64,000 nucleotides of DNA, from assembly GCA_016709675.1 (NCBI GenBank), contig JADJMH010000034.1, forward strand, positions 62,001-126,000, read 5' to 3'. A model generated the notes under the pieces. It saw nothing but the letters and a program-made list of their open reading frames with translations. It had not been told where the DNA came from and made no database searches. How positions within the stretch are numbered: position 1 is the stretch's first letter; each line of letters opens with the position of its first letter. The translations under genes were made by a program, and so were the position numbers. The DNA is from Candidatus Accumulibacter proximus (lineage in GTDB: Bacteria; Pseudomonadota; Gammaproteobacteria; Burkholderiales; Rhodocyclaceae). Shown here piece by piece: positions 53,133 through 61,346 of the stretch.

Positions 53133-53807
53133 ATGAAGAAGCGACTGATTATCTGCTTGAGTGTGGCCCTTGCCACCACAATGACCTCTCCCGCAGCGTT
53201 GGCCTATGACGAAGCCAGAGCGGTCGATGATTGTGTGCAGAAGATCCGCTACTCGGATTCCCGCTATTCCCGGGCTCATGAAACGCGGGTCGAAAGGACC
53301 GCTCATCATTCCTACAAGGTGAGCGGCTTGATCCGGTCCGGCGACGACAGGGATCATCGCTTCACCTGCCGCATCGATAATCGTGACGTAGTCAGCTGGC
53401 GTGTCGATCACCACAACGCGTCGTCCGTTGACGATGACAGCACGCCGGCGCCTCTGGTCGGCGCCGGTGTGCTCGCTCTGATCGCGATAGCCGCTATCGC
53501 CGGCAGCCAGAACGACGCGGAGCGTGATCAACAGCGCAGCTCGTATGCTCGGGGCGAGAGTTCGCCTTTCAACGATATTCGATACCTGACGAGGGAGTGC
53601 GCGCGTGAAGTTCGTTTCCAGCTCGAGCGGGATCACGGCCAGGTTCGCGAACTGGAACTGACCTATCCGCTATTGCGCGACCAAACACTGACCGGAGATG
53701 GCCGGGTTTCGTTCGAGCGAGGCGGTCACCGCGAGCTTTCCTTCAGCTGTGACTTCGACCACCGAGGCCACATTGACGACGGGTACTACAGCTATCGTGG
53801 CCGTTGA
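53133..53807 (+). CDS. Exported protein with an internally duplicated domain, unknown function
   Basis: 224 residues with a signal peptide (RLIICLSVALATTMTSPAAL). Two similar segments are visible: about 30-92 (DDCVQKIRYSD, then GDDRDHRFTCRIDNRDVVSW) and about 155-220 (RECAREVRFQL, then GHRELSFSCDFDHRGHIDDG). Each starts with a Cys and carries a second Cys before a D-R or D-H turn, so each copy may hold one disulfide. Between them lies a hydrophobic stretch (LVGAGVLALIAIAAIAGS), which could span the membrane. No known family recognised. Confidence 0.75.
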   Translation: MKKRLIICLSVALATTMTSPAALAYDEARAVDDCVQKIRYSDSRYSRAHETRVERTAHHSYKVSGLIRSGDDRDHRFTCRIDNRDVVSWRVDHHNASSVDDDSTPAPLVGAGVLALIAIAAIAGSQNDAERDQQRSSYARGESSPFNDIRYLTRECAREVRFQLERDHGQVRELELTYPLLRDQTLTGDGRVSFERGGHRELSFSCDFDHRGHIDDGYYSYRGR

Positions 53808-54027
53808 CGCCGAGGCGCCGGCGGCGCGGGCAATGTCTACGGGATGCCCGCGGCTGGCGAAAGCCAAGCCGTCGTTTGCCGAGGCGGTCGACACCGATCG
53901 TGCTGTCTTCCGCCCAGGAAATTCAAATATTGCGCGGCGAACCCGATCGCGCCACGTTAACGCGCCTTCGCGGCCAACGAGGTCGGGGTGGGGCCGCATC
54001 CCTTTGGGCCCGAGAGGAATCGGTACA

Positions 54028-54939
54028 ATGAATCGCTTCAGGTTGATCACGCTCGCCGTTGCTCTGCTCGCCACGTTGGCGGTGCCGGTGGTCAATCGCA
54101 GGATACGCGCCAGCCTGGCCGCCCCGCGCCTGCGCGAGACCGGCGTCCCCGATGGCCTGCCCTGGCGCGAGGTGCACATTCCCACTCAGCGCGGCAAGAC
54201 CCTGTTCGGCTGGTTCATTCCGTCTGGCGAAGCCGCACCGGCGCTGGCCGTCGTCCATGGCTGGGGAGGTAATGCCGAGATGATGCTGCCGCTGGCGGAG
54301 CCGCTGCATGAGGCCGGCTATGCCGCGCTTTTCTTTGATGCGCGCAGCCACGGGCAGAGCGATGGCGACAGCTTCGCTTCCTTGCCGCGCTTTGCGGAGG
54401 ACCTCGAGCATGCGGTCGACTGGTTGCAGGGGCAGCGCGAGGTCGACGCCAGCCGCGTCGGGGTCATCGGCCATTCGGTGGGGGCAGGCGCTGCGCTGCT
54501 GCTCGTTTCCCGCCGGCCGGATCTGGCTGCTGCCGTGAGTCTGGCCGCCTTTGCTCATCCGGCCGGCATCATGCGGCGCTGGCTCAAGCTGAAAGGGATT
54601 CCCTACTGGCCGCTGGGCGCCTACATTCTGCATTATGTGCAGTCCGTCATCGGGCACCGTTTCGACGACATTGCCCCCTGTCACACCATTCGCTCGGCAA
54701 ACTGTCCGGTCCTGCTGGCGCACGGCACCGACGACCAGATGGTGCCGGTCAGCGAAGCGCAGGAAATCTACGCCAACCGCCGTGATGAGCGGGTGCATCT
54801 GTTGCTGATGCCCGGTAGCCACGACGAATACAGTGAAATCGAGCGTCACATCGGGACGGTGATCGGCTTTCTCGATGCTGCCATGCGCGACTCGTCCGGT
54901 GAGCCGTGGGTGCTGCCAGAAACAGGAGAGACACAGTGA
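54028..54939 (+). CDS. Alpha/beta hydrolase, membrane-anchored or exported
   Basis: 303 residues from the ATG at 54028 (an open frame extends upstream but lacks a hydrolase-like start). N-terminal hydrophobic helix (FRLITLAVALLATLAVPVVN). Then ALAVVHGWGGNAEMMLPLAE (oxyanion region), the nucleophile in GHSVGAGAAL (Ser about 149), the Asp in HGTDDQMVPVSEA and the His in GSHDEYSE. It is an esterase-like protein; the substrate is unknown. Its stop overlaps the next gene's GTG start. Confidence 0.85.
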   Translation: MNRFRLITLAVALLATLAVPVVNRRIRASLAAPRLRETGVPDGLPWREVHIPTQRGKTLFGWFIPSGEAAPALAVVHGWGGNAEMMLPLAEPLHEAGYAALFFDARSHGQSDGDSFASLPRFAEDLEHAVDWLQGQREVDASRVGVIGHSVGAGAALLLVSRRPDLAAAVSLAAFAHPAGIMRRWLKLKGIPYWPLGAYILHYVQSVIGHRFDDIAPCHTIRSANCPVLLAHGTDDQMVPVSEAQEIYANRRDERVHLLLMPGSHDEYSEIERHIGTVIGFLDAAMRDSSGEPWVLPETGETQ

Positions 54940-55355
54940 AAAGAAGATACTGGGCCATCCTCGTCCTGCTTCTCCTCATTGGCCTGGACTGGTACATCCG
55001 TGCACCGGATTCCCGATCGCGCGAACTGACGGCAGCCATCGAGGCGCAAGCCAGCGCGAAACTGAAAAGTTATCCTTACACCTTCCGGGTCATGAAAGTG
55101 AACGGCGAAACGGCGATCATGAGTACGCCACGGAACGTTGAAGTGCCGGCGGCCAGGGCGCTTGGCGTGCTCTTTCCGGGACTCGACACCAAGGATCCGA
55201 ATGATCCGCCTTTCATTGCCGCCCAGCAGTTGCTCGGAGAAGTGCAATCCGAGGCTCGCTCCATTGTGCTCTCCCAGCCCGGCATCAGGGAAGTGCGGTG
55301 GGAACTGGACCGCGACTGGCTCACCGCGCATCACATCGAAGTGCCCCGCAAATAG
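54936..55355 (+). CDS. Hypothetical single-pass membrane or exported protein
   Basis: 139 residues with a GTG start at 54936, AGGAGAG upstream and a four-base overlap with the hydrolase gene. One N-terminal hydrophobic helix (YWAILVLLLLIGLDWYI). The rest is soluble: KLKSYPYTFRVMKVNGETAI, then AARALGVLFPGLDTKDPNDP. No family recognised. Coupled translation suggests a function linked to the hydrolase. Confidence 0.7.
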   Translation: MKRRYWAILVLLLLIGLDWYIRAPDSRSRELTAAIEAQASAKLKSYPYTFRVMKVNGETAIMSTPRNVEVPAARALGVLFPGLDTKDPNDPPFIAAQQLLGEVQSEARSIVLSQPGIREVRWELDRDWLTAHHIEVPRK

Positions 55356-55421
55356 CCGGCAGGTGGCGATCGCTGTCCGGGTCATGGCGGATCACAAGCA
55401 GCGAGAAGGGATGGCGTCCTG

Positions 55422-56048
55422 ATGAACCAGGAAAGTCTATGGAGTAGTCGCTACCGGGATGCCGGGGAGCAATACCTGTTCGGTACCGAGCCGAATCGCT
55501 TTCTCGCGCATCGGCTTGGCCTCCTGCAGAATGGCCGGACTGCGCTGTCGGTGGCCGATGGTGAGGGCAGGAACTCGGTCTGGCTGGCCGAACAGGGGCT
55601 CGAGGTCACCGCGATTGAAATCTCTCCGGTGGCCATCGAAAAGGCCCGACGGCTGGCCGCCGGTCGCCAGGTCGATGTCAGCTTCCTGCTGGCCGACATG
55701 CTCGGGCCGGAGTGGCCACCGGCCGAACTGCACAACACCTTCGACTGGGTGATCGGCGTCTTCATCCAGTTCGTCGGCCCGGCAGAAAGGGACCGGCAGT
55801 TTGCGGCGATGAAGCAGCTGGCCCGTTCGGGCGGACGCATCCTGCTGCAGGGCTACACGCCGAAGCAGCTCGATTACCGGACTGGCGGGCCATCCGCCGT
55901 GGAAAACCTTTACACCGAAGAACTGCTGCGCGCCGCTTTTGCCGACTGGAAGATCGAGGAACTTGTGGCCTACGAGGACGAGATCGCGGAGGGAATGGGG
56001 CACAAGGGCCGCTCGGCACTGATCGGCCTGGTGGCGCAAAAGGCCTGA
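55422..56048 (+). CDS. SAM-dependent methyltransferase (TehB-like)
   Basis: 208 residues. Class I Rossmann methyltransferase: motif I region ALSVADGEGRNSVWLAEQGL, acidic residue in VTAIEISPVAIEKARRL, motif II around NTFDWVIGVFIQFVGP, and GGRILLQGYTPKQLDYRTGG. The N-terminus SSRYRDAGEQYLFGTEPNRF is typical of TehB/thiopurine-type small-molecule methyltransferases. The substrate is unknown. Its 3' end overlaps the convergent cysteine-cluster gene by 79 bases. Confidence 0.87.
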   Translation: MNQESLWSSRYRDAGEQYLFGTEPNRFLAHRLGLLQNGRTALSVADGEGRNSVWLAEQGLEVTAIEISPVAIEKARRLAAGRQVDVSFLLADMLGPEWPPAELHNTFDWVIGVFIQFVGPAERDRQFAAMKQLARSGGRILLQGYTPKQLDYRTGGPSAVENLYTEELLRAAFADWKIEELVAYEDEIAEGMGHKGRSALIGLVAQKA

Positions 56049-56584
56049 TCGGGTGTTGTCGGTTTGCCTGCCGCCCCGGGAAAGGAGGAATTTAGCTGCC
56101 AAAGCTCGAACCACTCGCTCAGCGGCCGGGTTTCACCCAGGCCGGCAAGCCTGCGGTCGATTGCATCATGGTTCCCCCACACCACGTCTGCCAGGCTGCC
56201 GTCGGTTACGCGGGATTCGATTTTGTGGCAGTAAAGTCCGAGGCTACGCTGCACGTAAAAGCCATAGGTGCGGCAGGCGACTGGCCGTTGGGCATAGACC
56301 GGGCAGGCGTTGGTGGACGGGTCAAGCAGTGGGCAGACGATCGGGCGCCACTGCTGGCCGACCAAGGCCGCCAGGTCGCGGCTGATTGCCTGAAGGCGCT
56401 CTGGCGATAGCGCGGCCAGGCCTTCTCGCAGCAAGCGCCATTCCGCCGCCGTCAGTTGAGGGATCTCCGCGAGGCGCCGACAACAACTGGCGCAGCCCTT
56501 GCCGCACAGCCATCCCGGGTGCGCTTCCCGGATGGCTTGAACGCGCGCGTCGATATCGTACTGGAGTCGGGACAGGGTGGTCAT
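55970..56584 (-). CDS. YkgJ-type cysteine-cluster protein (putative Zn/Fe chelating)
   Basis: 204 residues from the ATG at 56584. The Cys motifs CGKGCASCCRRLAEI (about 27) and PLLDPSTNACPVYAQRPVAC with RTYGF match the YkgJ/CxxCxxCC family, thought to bind metal or an Fe-S cluster. The last about 40 residues (after WFELWQLNSSF) look poorly conserved and run into the methyltransferase gene on the other strand. The true end may be a frameshifted or extended terminus. Confidence 0.8.
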   Translation of the reverse strand: MTTLSRLQYDIDARVQAIREAHPGWLCGKGCASCCRRLAEIPQLTAAEWRLLREGLAALSPERLQAISRDLAALVGQQWRPIVCPLLDPSTNACPVYAQRPVACRTYGFYVQRSLGLYCHKIESRVTDGSLADVVWGNHDAIDRRLAGLGETRPLSEWFELWQLNSSFPGAAGKPTTPDQAFCATRPISAERPLCPIPSAISSS

Positions 56585-57193
56585 CTTCTGGCTCCGATCA
56601 TCCTGGAAAGCCAAGGGCTGGGGCGTGGGTCAGGTCGACGCAATTCGGCTCCCATCTGCAGGAAGAAAAGGCGGGCGGGTAAGACGGCCATACCCTCTTG
56701 CCTGCTTCGCGAGTCACCCGCCCAACACTGACAAACAAGTGGCGCTCAGCCTACGAACCTGAGTCGCCGCTGTCAATCTTCCTGGGCTGTCAGATGACGG
56801 ACACGTCGGCGATCTCCGCGCAGGCTGACGAGGCATGGACCATGACGGCCATTCGAACGGCAGTTCCATCACCGATCGGCATGCGTAGCCTATCCCGACC
56901 CTTGGTGAGCGAACCGCTGATCCCACCGGACCCACTTCGTGGGCAAGGCCCCGGCTATGCGCGCCAGCGTACCGACTGCACGGGCGGACTCTCGTAGTCT
57001 GATTGCCAACGGTCCTGGGTTGACCTCGGAGACTTGCCCTCAGGCGGTTTCTGCCAGCCAGTTTCGCTCCGCTCTCGTAGTCGCGATGGCCCGATCCGCC
57101 ACCGCCCAATATTGTCACCGGAAACCGATCCATTCCAGGGGATCGCTCACCATGACGTGGGTGATTCCGCCAAGCCAAGCAGAAGGAATCATC
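56585..57193 (+). other. Intergenic region (609 bases) with a weak palindromic motif
   Basis: No convincing gene. At 56958-56973 TGCGCG-CCAG-CGTACC matches TGTRCG-N4-CGYACA with two mismatches, 221 bases upstream of the collagen-like gene. The remaining sequence shows no clear promoter or repeat. Confidence 0.4.
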
Positions 57194-57526
57194 ATGAACT
57201 ACTCGAATCTGATTGCCGCAACACTGACGACGCTCGCGTTGAGCGCCTGCTTCACCCTTCCCGCCGGTCCGGCCGGGCCGCAAGGCGCGACCGGCGCGAC
57301 CGGCGCCACCGGCAACACGGGCAACACTGGCTATACCGGCGCCACCGGCGACACGGGTGCCACCGGCCACACCGGAGCAACGGGATATACCGGAGCAACG
57401 GGATACACCGGCGCAACGGGCGGTACCGGTGACACGGGCGCCACCGGCAGCACTGGCGCCAGGGGCAACACCGGCGCAACTGGCAAGACCAGCGGTGGCA
57501 CCACGGTGATCGTTCCGGCTCGCTAG
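57194..57526 (+). CDS. Small collagen-like lipoprotein (Gly-x-Thr repeats)
   Basis: 110 residues, ATG at 57194 behind AGAAGG. A lipobox (TTLALSAC, Cys 19) follows a short signal peptide. After PAGPAGPQ comes an unbroken run of Gly-x-Thr triplets (GATGATGNTGNTGYTGATGD and onward, about 25-95) interrupted once by Gly-Ala-Arg, then a short non-repeat end (SGGTTVIVPAR). Thr-rich Gly-x-y repeats can form bacterial collagen triple helices. It would be a trimeric surface or periplasmic lipoprotein. Function unknown. Confidence 0.8.
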   Translation: MNYSNLIAATLTTLALSACFTLPAGPAGPQGATGATGATGNTGNTGYTGATGDTGATGHTGATGYTGATGYTGATGGTGDTGATGSTGARGNTGATGKTSGGTTVIVPAR

Positions 57527-57599
57527 GCCTGCTCGCGGATGGCGCCCGTCGGGATCCGGCAAACTCGTCTTGCTTACCAACCGTGACAGCGCGTCACAA

Positions 57600-57623
57600 C
57601 ACAGGGGTCATCGTGTCCCTGTG
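57600..57623. other. Intergenic hairpin after the collagen-like gene
   Basis: CACAGGG (57600-57606) pairs with CCCTGTG (57617-57623) around a ten-base loop. There is no T run, so it is not a classical terminator. It may protect or punctuate the transcript between two small exported-protein genes. Confidence 0.35.
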
Positions 57624-57664
57624 CTGGCACGTTGAATAACGATATTGACAAGGAGAGGTCCCGA

Positions 57665-58126
57665 ATGAAGCATTTGCTATTCGCCGCGGCGCTGGTCGCC
57701 GCCACCGCCGCCAGCAGCCTGTCGGCACGCGCCACCGATGTGGCCCTGTCGGTCAGTATCGGTCAACCCGGCTACTATGGTCGCATCGACATCGGAGGCT
57801 ATCCACCGCCGCGGGTCATCTACGGGCAACCGGTGGTCATCGAGCTGGTACCGGTTGGCCGCCCTCCGGTCTACCTGAACGTACCCCCAGGCCACGCGAA
57901 GCATTGGCAGAAGAACTGCCACCGGTACAATGCCTGCGGCGAGCGGGTCTATTTTGTCCAGAACAACTGGTACCAGCGCGAATACGTTCCGCGTTACCGC
58001 GAGTACCAGCGGGACCGTCGCTACAATCGACGCGACGACTACAGGGATCATTACCGGGACGACTATCGTGGGGATGACAAGCACAACCGCCACGGTGACG
58101 ACCATGGCTACGGCCGCAATCGCTGA
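57665..58126 (+). CDS. Small exported protein with Arg/Asp/Tyr-rich tail
   Basis: 153 residues, ATG at 57665 behind AAGGAGAGG. Signal peptide (LLFAAALVAATAASSLSARA). The middle has Gly/Tyr/Pro-rich segments (SIGQPGYYGRIDIGGYPPPR) and PPVYLNVPPGHAKHWQKNCH with two Cys (NCHRYNACGERVYF). The last 45 residues are a highly charged Arg/Asp/Tyr/His tail, probably disordered. It resembles YXWGXW/DUF-type periplasmic proteins common in betaproteobacteria, but no function is known. Confidence 0.75.
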   Translation: MKHLLFAAALVAATAASSLSARATDVALSVSIGQPGYYGRIDIGGYPPPRVIYGQPVVIELVPVGRPPVYLNVPPGHAKHWQKNCHRYNACGERVYFVQNNWYQREYVPRYREYQRDRRYNRRDDYRDHYRDDYRGDDKHNRHGDDHGYGRNR

Positions 58127-58205
58127 TCGATGGCTTGACATTTCCCGGGGCTGATGGGCCAGCGATTGACGCCTGACGCCGAGCGCGTCAGCTTCCGCTG
58201 ACGTC

Positions 58206-58221
58206 TGTGCGTCGGCGCACA
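58206..58221. promoter_or_regulatory. Palindromic motif, copy 4 (TGTGCG-TCGG-CGCACA)
   Basis: A perfect match to TGTRCG-N4-CGYACA. Here the arms extend to GTCTGTGCG / CGCACAGAC (58203-58224), nine pairs, the best copy in the window. It is 120 bases before the exported-protein gene at 58342 and 80 bases after the previous stop. It could also fold as an RNA hairpin. Confidence 0.6.
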
Positions 58222-58341
58222 GACAGTGCGTGCCGGCGGGAATGACAATATTCGTACAATCAGAGGGCTCGGCAGCTTGCCGGGCCGGGGCTCGCGAGGC
58301 ATTGCTTCGCGCAGGTCCGTGGTTGATTTCCGGAGAAAGCC

Positions 58342-58836
58342 ATGAACAAACCGTTGCCAACTTTCGCTCTTCAAGCCTGCTGCCGGCCTTCGCCCCTGTC
58401 CCTGCAGAACGTGCTCCTGGCCATTGCGGTGACCCTGCCATGCTCGCCGTTATTGGCCGCGGCTGCGGCTGACGTTGTCGGGACCTCGACCACCAGCGCT
58501 TCGCAAAGCGAGGTCTCATGGACGAGCGGCGGTGTCAGCGAGGAGGGGCGGGAGGAATTGCGCCAGGTGGCGTCGCACTACAATGTGCACGTGATGTTCA
58601 GCGAGCAGCGTGGCAGTTACCTCGCCGGGATTCCCTTCAGTGTGGTCCGGTTGGCTCAGGGCAAGGAGCGGCAGATCGCTTCTGGGGTCAGCGAAGGCCC
58701 ACTGCTATACCTCAAACTGGCACCAGGCGCTTATCGCATCGCTGCCGAAGTTGACGGCGTCTGGCAGAAACAGCACGTCCGGGTCGGCGCAGGCGGAAGT
58801 CCGGCAAGGATGTCGTTTGTCTTCCGGGGCAAGTGA
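58342..58836 (+). CDS. Exported hypothetical protein, 164 residues
   Basis: ATG at 58342 (GGAGAAAGCC upstream). A long N-terminal region with a hydrophobic stretch (VLLAIAVTLPCSPLLAAAAA) suggests a signal peptide cut near residue 44. The mature part (EEGREELRQVASHYNVHVMF, then YLKLAPGAYRIAAEVDGVWQ and KQHVRVGAGG) looks like a small beta-sandwich of the carboxypeptidase-regulatory type. Function unknown. A palindromic site lies upstream. Confidence 0.75.
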   Translation: MNKPLPTFALQACCRPSPLSLQNVLLAIAVTLPCSPLLAAAAADVVGTSTTSASQSEVSWTSGGVSEEGREELRQVASHYNVHVMFSEQRGSYLAGIPFSVVRLAQGKERQIASGVSEGPLLYLKLAPGAYRIAAEVDGVWQKQHVRVGAGGSPARMSFVFRGK

Positions 58837-59150
58837 TCTGTTTGCCAGAATGGTTTCCGAATTGCTGGCCGGTTGTTGACCTGCCGGCATCACAGTAGCA
58901 GAGTCGCGGTTTGTCCGGAATCACGGGATCGGCATGCAGCAGGGGGCGGGAGGTTTGGCGCAGTTGCTCGCAGGGTCTTCCCTGGAGGGGAAAACACTGA
59001 CCCGATGGTGGAGACCGTCCTGGCCAGGGTAGCGATTATTCGGTATTGGCAAGCTGCGGCGATTGATCGGGGGATGGCACCGGCGCTGGTCGATCGCCGT
59101 GCAGGGGGAATTGGGCTGGCGGGAGAGGGCCGGCAGCGTTCACAGACAGC
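58837..59150 (+). other. Intergenic region (314 bases)
   Basis: No gene, repeat or clear promoter was recognised between the exported protein and the ABC transporter. Confidence 0.4.
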
Positions 59151-60854
59151 ATGATCCGCTTTGATCAGCACTTGTGGCATCGCTTCAGAGCGATAGCGGC
59201 ACCTTACTGGTTCGGGGAAGACAAATGGCCAGCCCGGGGGCTGCTTGCCCTGCTGGTCTTGTTGTTGCTGGGTCAGACCGGCGTCGACGTGCTGTTCAAC
59301 CAGCTGACGGGGGAATTCACGTCGGCGCTGGCAGCCAGGGACGCGGACAGGTTCTGGACTTCCATCAAGCTGTGCCTCGCCGTCCTGATCGTGGCGGTGC
59401 CGATCCATGCCTTTTACTACTACGTACGCGACAAGCTCGGTCTCCACTGGCGGCGCTGGTTGACGCGGCATCTTCTCGGGAGCTATTTCAGCGGGCGAGC
59501 TTACTACCGGCTCAATGCCAGTAAAGAGATCGACAACCCGGATCAGCGCGTCGCCGAAGACATCAAGACCTTTACCCAGGAATCGCTCCGCTTTCTGCTG
59601 GTGCTGGTCGGCGCACTGCTCCAACTCGTCGCGTTTGCTGGCGTACTGTGGTCGATCTCCAGAGACCTGGTCGCTTTTCTGGTCGTTTATGCAATTGTCG
59701 GCACCGCAGTCACCATCCTGCTTTTCGGCAAGGTCCTGATCGGGCTGAATTTCTATCAGCTGAAACGTGAGGCTGATTTTCGCTTCAGCCTGGTGCGCAT
59801 ACGGGAGAACGCGGAAGCCATTGCTTTCTATCGCGGCGAGGCACAGGAGTCACGGCAGGTCGGCGGGTATTTTGATGAGCTCTTCAGGAATTTCACCAAA
59901 CTCATCAAGGCGCAACTGAATCTGAACCTGTTCCAGTATGGTTACCGATTCATGACCATCATCCTGCCGGTGGCAATCATCGCCGAGCAGGTGATATCGG
60001 GGGAACTGGAAGTTGGGCGGGCGATCCAGGCGGCCGGTGCTTTTGCGGCGATATTGAGCGCGCTGACAGTGATCGTGGACAACTTCGAAACCTTCAGCCG
60101 GTTTGCGGCAGGAATTGATCGCCTGTACGGCTTCGCCCGGTTCGTCGTCGGGAAGGAAGACCCGCCACCGATGGCCGGGGAGAATATTGTTTTCGGTCGG
60201 AATTCCCGCCTGGCGATTGAAAACCTCACCCTCCACACGCCCAACCATGCGCGGACACTGATCCAAAACCTCTCGTTAACGATCAATCCGGGCGAGGGCG
60301 TGTTGATCGTCGGCGCCAGCGGTTGCGGGAAAAGCTCGTTGTTGCGCGCCATTGCCGGTCTGTGGCGTTCGGGAAGCGGTCGCATCATCCAGCCAGCTGC
60401 CAGCGACATGATGTTTCTGCCGCAACGCCCCTACATGCTGCTGGGCAGTCTTCGCAGCCAGCTGCTGTATCCGCTGCAGGATCGAGAGATCGTCGATGAG
60501 GAACTTCTGCGCGCGCTGGAGAGCGTCAACCTGCCGGATATCGCCAAGCATTTTGGCGGTCTGGATGCCGAACTGGACTGGGCAAAGGTGCTGTCGGTGG
60601 GCGAGCAACAGCGCGTTGCCCTTGCCCGGGTGCTGCTCGCCGCACCCCGCTACGCCGTCCTCGATGAAGCGACGAGCGCCCTCGATATTGCCAACGAGGA
60701 CAGCCTGTACCGGCAGTTGGCGGCGAGCGGCACGACGCTGGTCAGCGTCGGCCATCGTCCCTCGATCCTGAAATATCACCCACAGGTGTTGGAACTTGCA
60801 GGCAATGGCGGCTGGCGACTCTATGCGGCGAGCGACTATCACTTCGATCGTTAG
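59151..60854 (+). CDS. YddA/SbmA-type ABC transporter, fused permease-ATPase
   Basis: 567 residues. N-terminal ABC_membrane_2 domain with about six helices (LLALLVLLLLGQTGVDVLFN, then NASKEIDNPDQRVAEDIKTF, the family signature near residue 125). The C-terminal ATPase has Walker A VGASGCGKSS (about 387), the variant signature LSVGEQQRVALARVLLAAP (about 480), Walker B YAVLDEATSALD and the switch His in VGHRPS. It belongs with YddA and vitamin B12/long-chain fatty acid-type transporters. Substrate unknown. Confidence 0.9.
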   Translation: MIRFDQHLWHRFRAIAAPYWFGEDKWPARGLLALLVLLLLGQTGVDVLFNQLTGEFTSALAARDADRFWTSIKLCLAVLIVAVPIHAFYYYVRDKLGLHWRRWLTRHLLGSYFSGRAYYRLNASKEIDNPDQRVAEDIKTFTQESLRFLLVLVGALLQLVAFAGVLWSISRDLVAFLVVYAIVGTAVTILLFGKVLIGLNFYQLKREADFRFSLVRIRENAEAIAFYRGEAQESRQVGGYFDELFRNFTKLIKAQLNLNLFQYGYRFMTIILPVAIIAEQVISGELEVGRAIQAAGAFAAILSALTVIVDNFETFSRFAAGIDRLYGFARFVVGKEDPPPMAGENIVFGRNSRLAIENLTLHTPNHARTLIQNLSLTINPGEGVLIVGASGCGKSSLLRAIAGLWRSGSGRIIQPAASDMMFLPQRPYMLLGSLRSQLLYPLQDREIVDEELLRALESVNLPDIAKHFGGLDAELDWAKVLSVGEQQRVALARVLLAAPRYAVLDEATSALDIANEDSLYRQLAASGTTLVSVGHRPSILKYHPQVLELAGNGGWRLYAASDYHFDR

Positions 60855-61346
60855 AGGCGCTTGTTGCCTTCGCCGGGGGTTCAGTGACCACCAGGCTTCC
60901 TCACGGACGCGCCGGTGCTTGCTGGCAAAGCGCGGGCAGCGCCGCCCGGCTGCCAAAGAGATCACGTGCTCAGCTTAGGCACACCAGATTCTTGTCTTGA
61001 CTTGGCGGTCCACTCTAGTTGCTGACGTCTCCTCGGAGCGGGTGATGAATGGTCGCACGGGAATTCTCACCCAGGGTTCGTTCGGCGCCGCACAGACCCC
61101 CACTCACCAGTCCGCTAGGCTGGCCTCGCATGACCCCTGATCGATTGCTGCCGTCACACGCGGACTTGGCCAGCGGTCGTCACTGCCGGAGGAAGACGCC
61201 ATGAAAACCTGTATAGCCACCCGTCCAAGCTCGACGAGGCCGGGGACCTCGCGGTGATCGCGGCGCGCCGGCGTCGGGCACGCCGCTTGCTACAGCCGGT
61301 GCCACCGGGTGTGCCGCGCTCGCGGCCAAGGTGAGCCGACAGGGCC
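60855..61346 (+). other. Intergenic region (492 bases)
   Basis: No convincing gene between the ABC transporter and the antiporter. A TTGACT at about 60999 has no well-spaced -10 partner. Nothing else recognised. Confidence 0.35.

Noticed and set aside
57270..57490. Short repeated DNA units that could suggest a CRISPR or microsatellite.
   Set aside because: They are in-frame codons of the Gly-x-Thr repeat of the collagen-like protein; there are no spacers.
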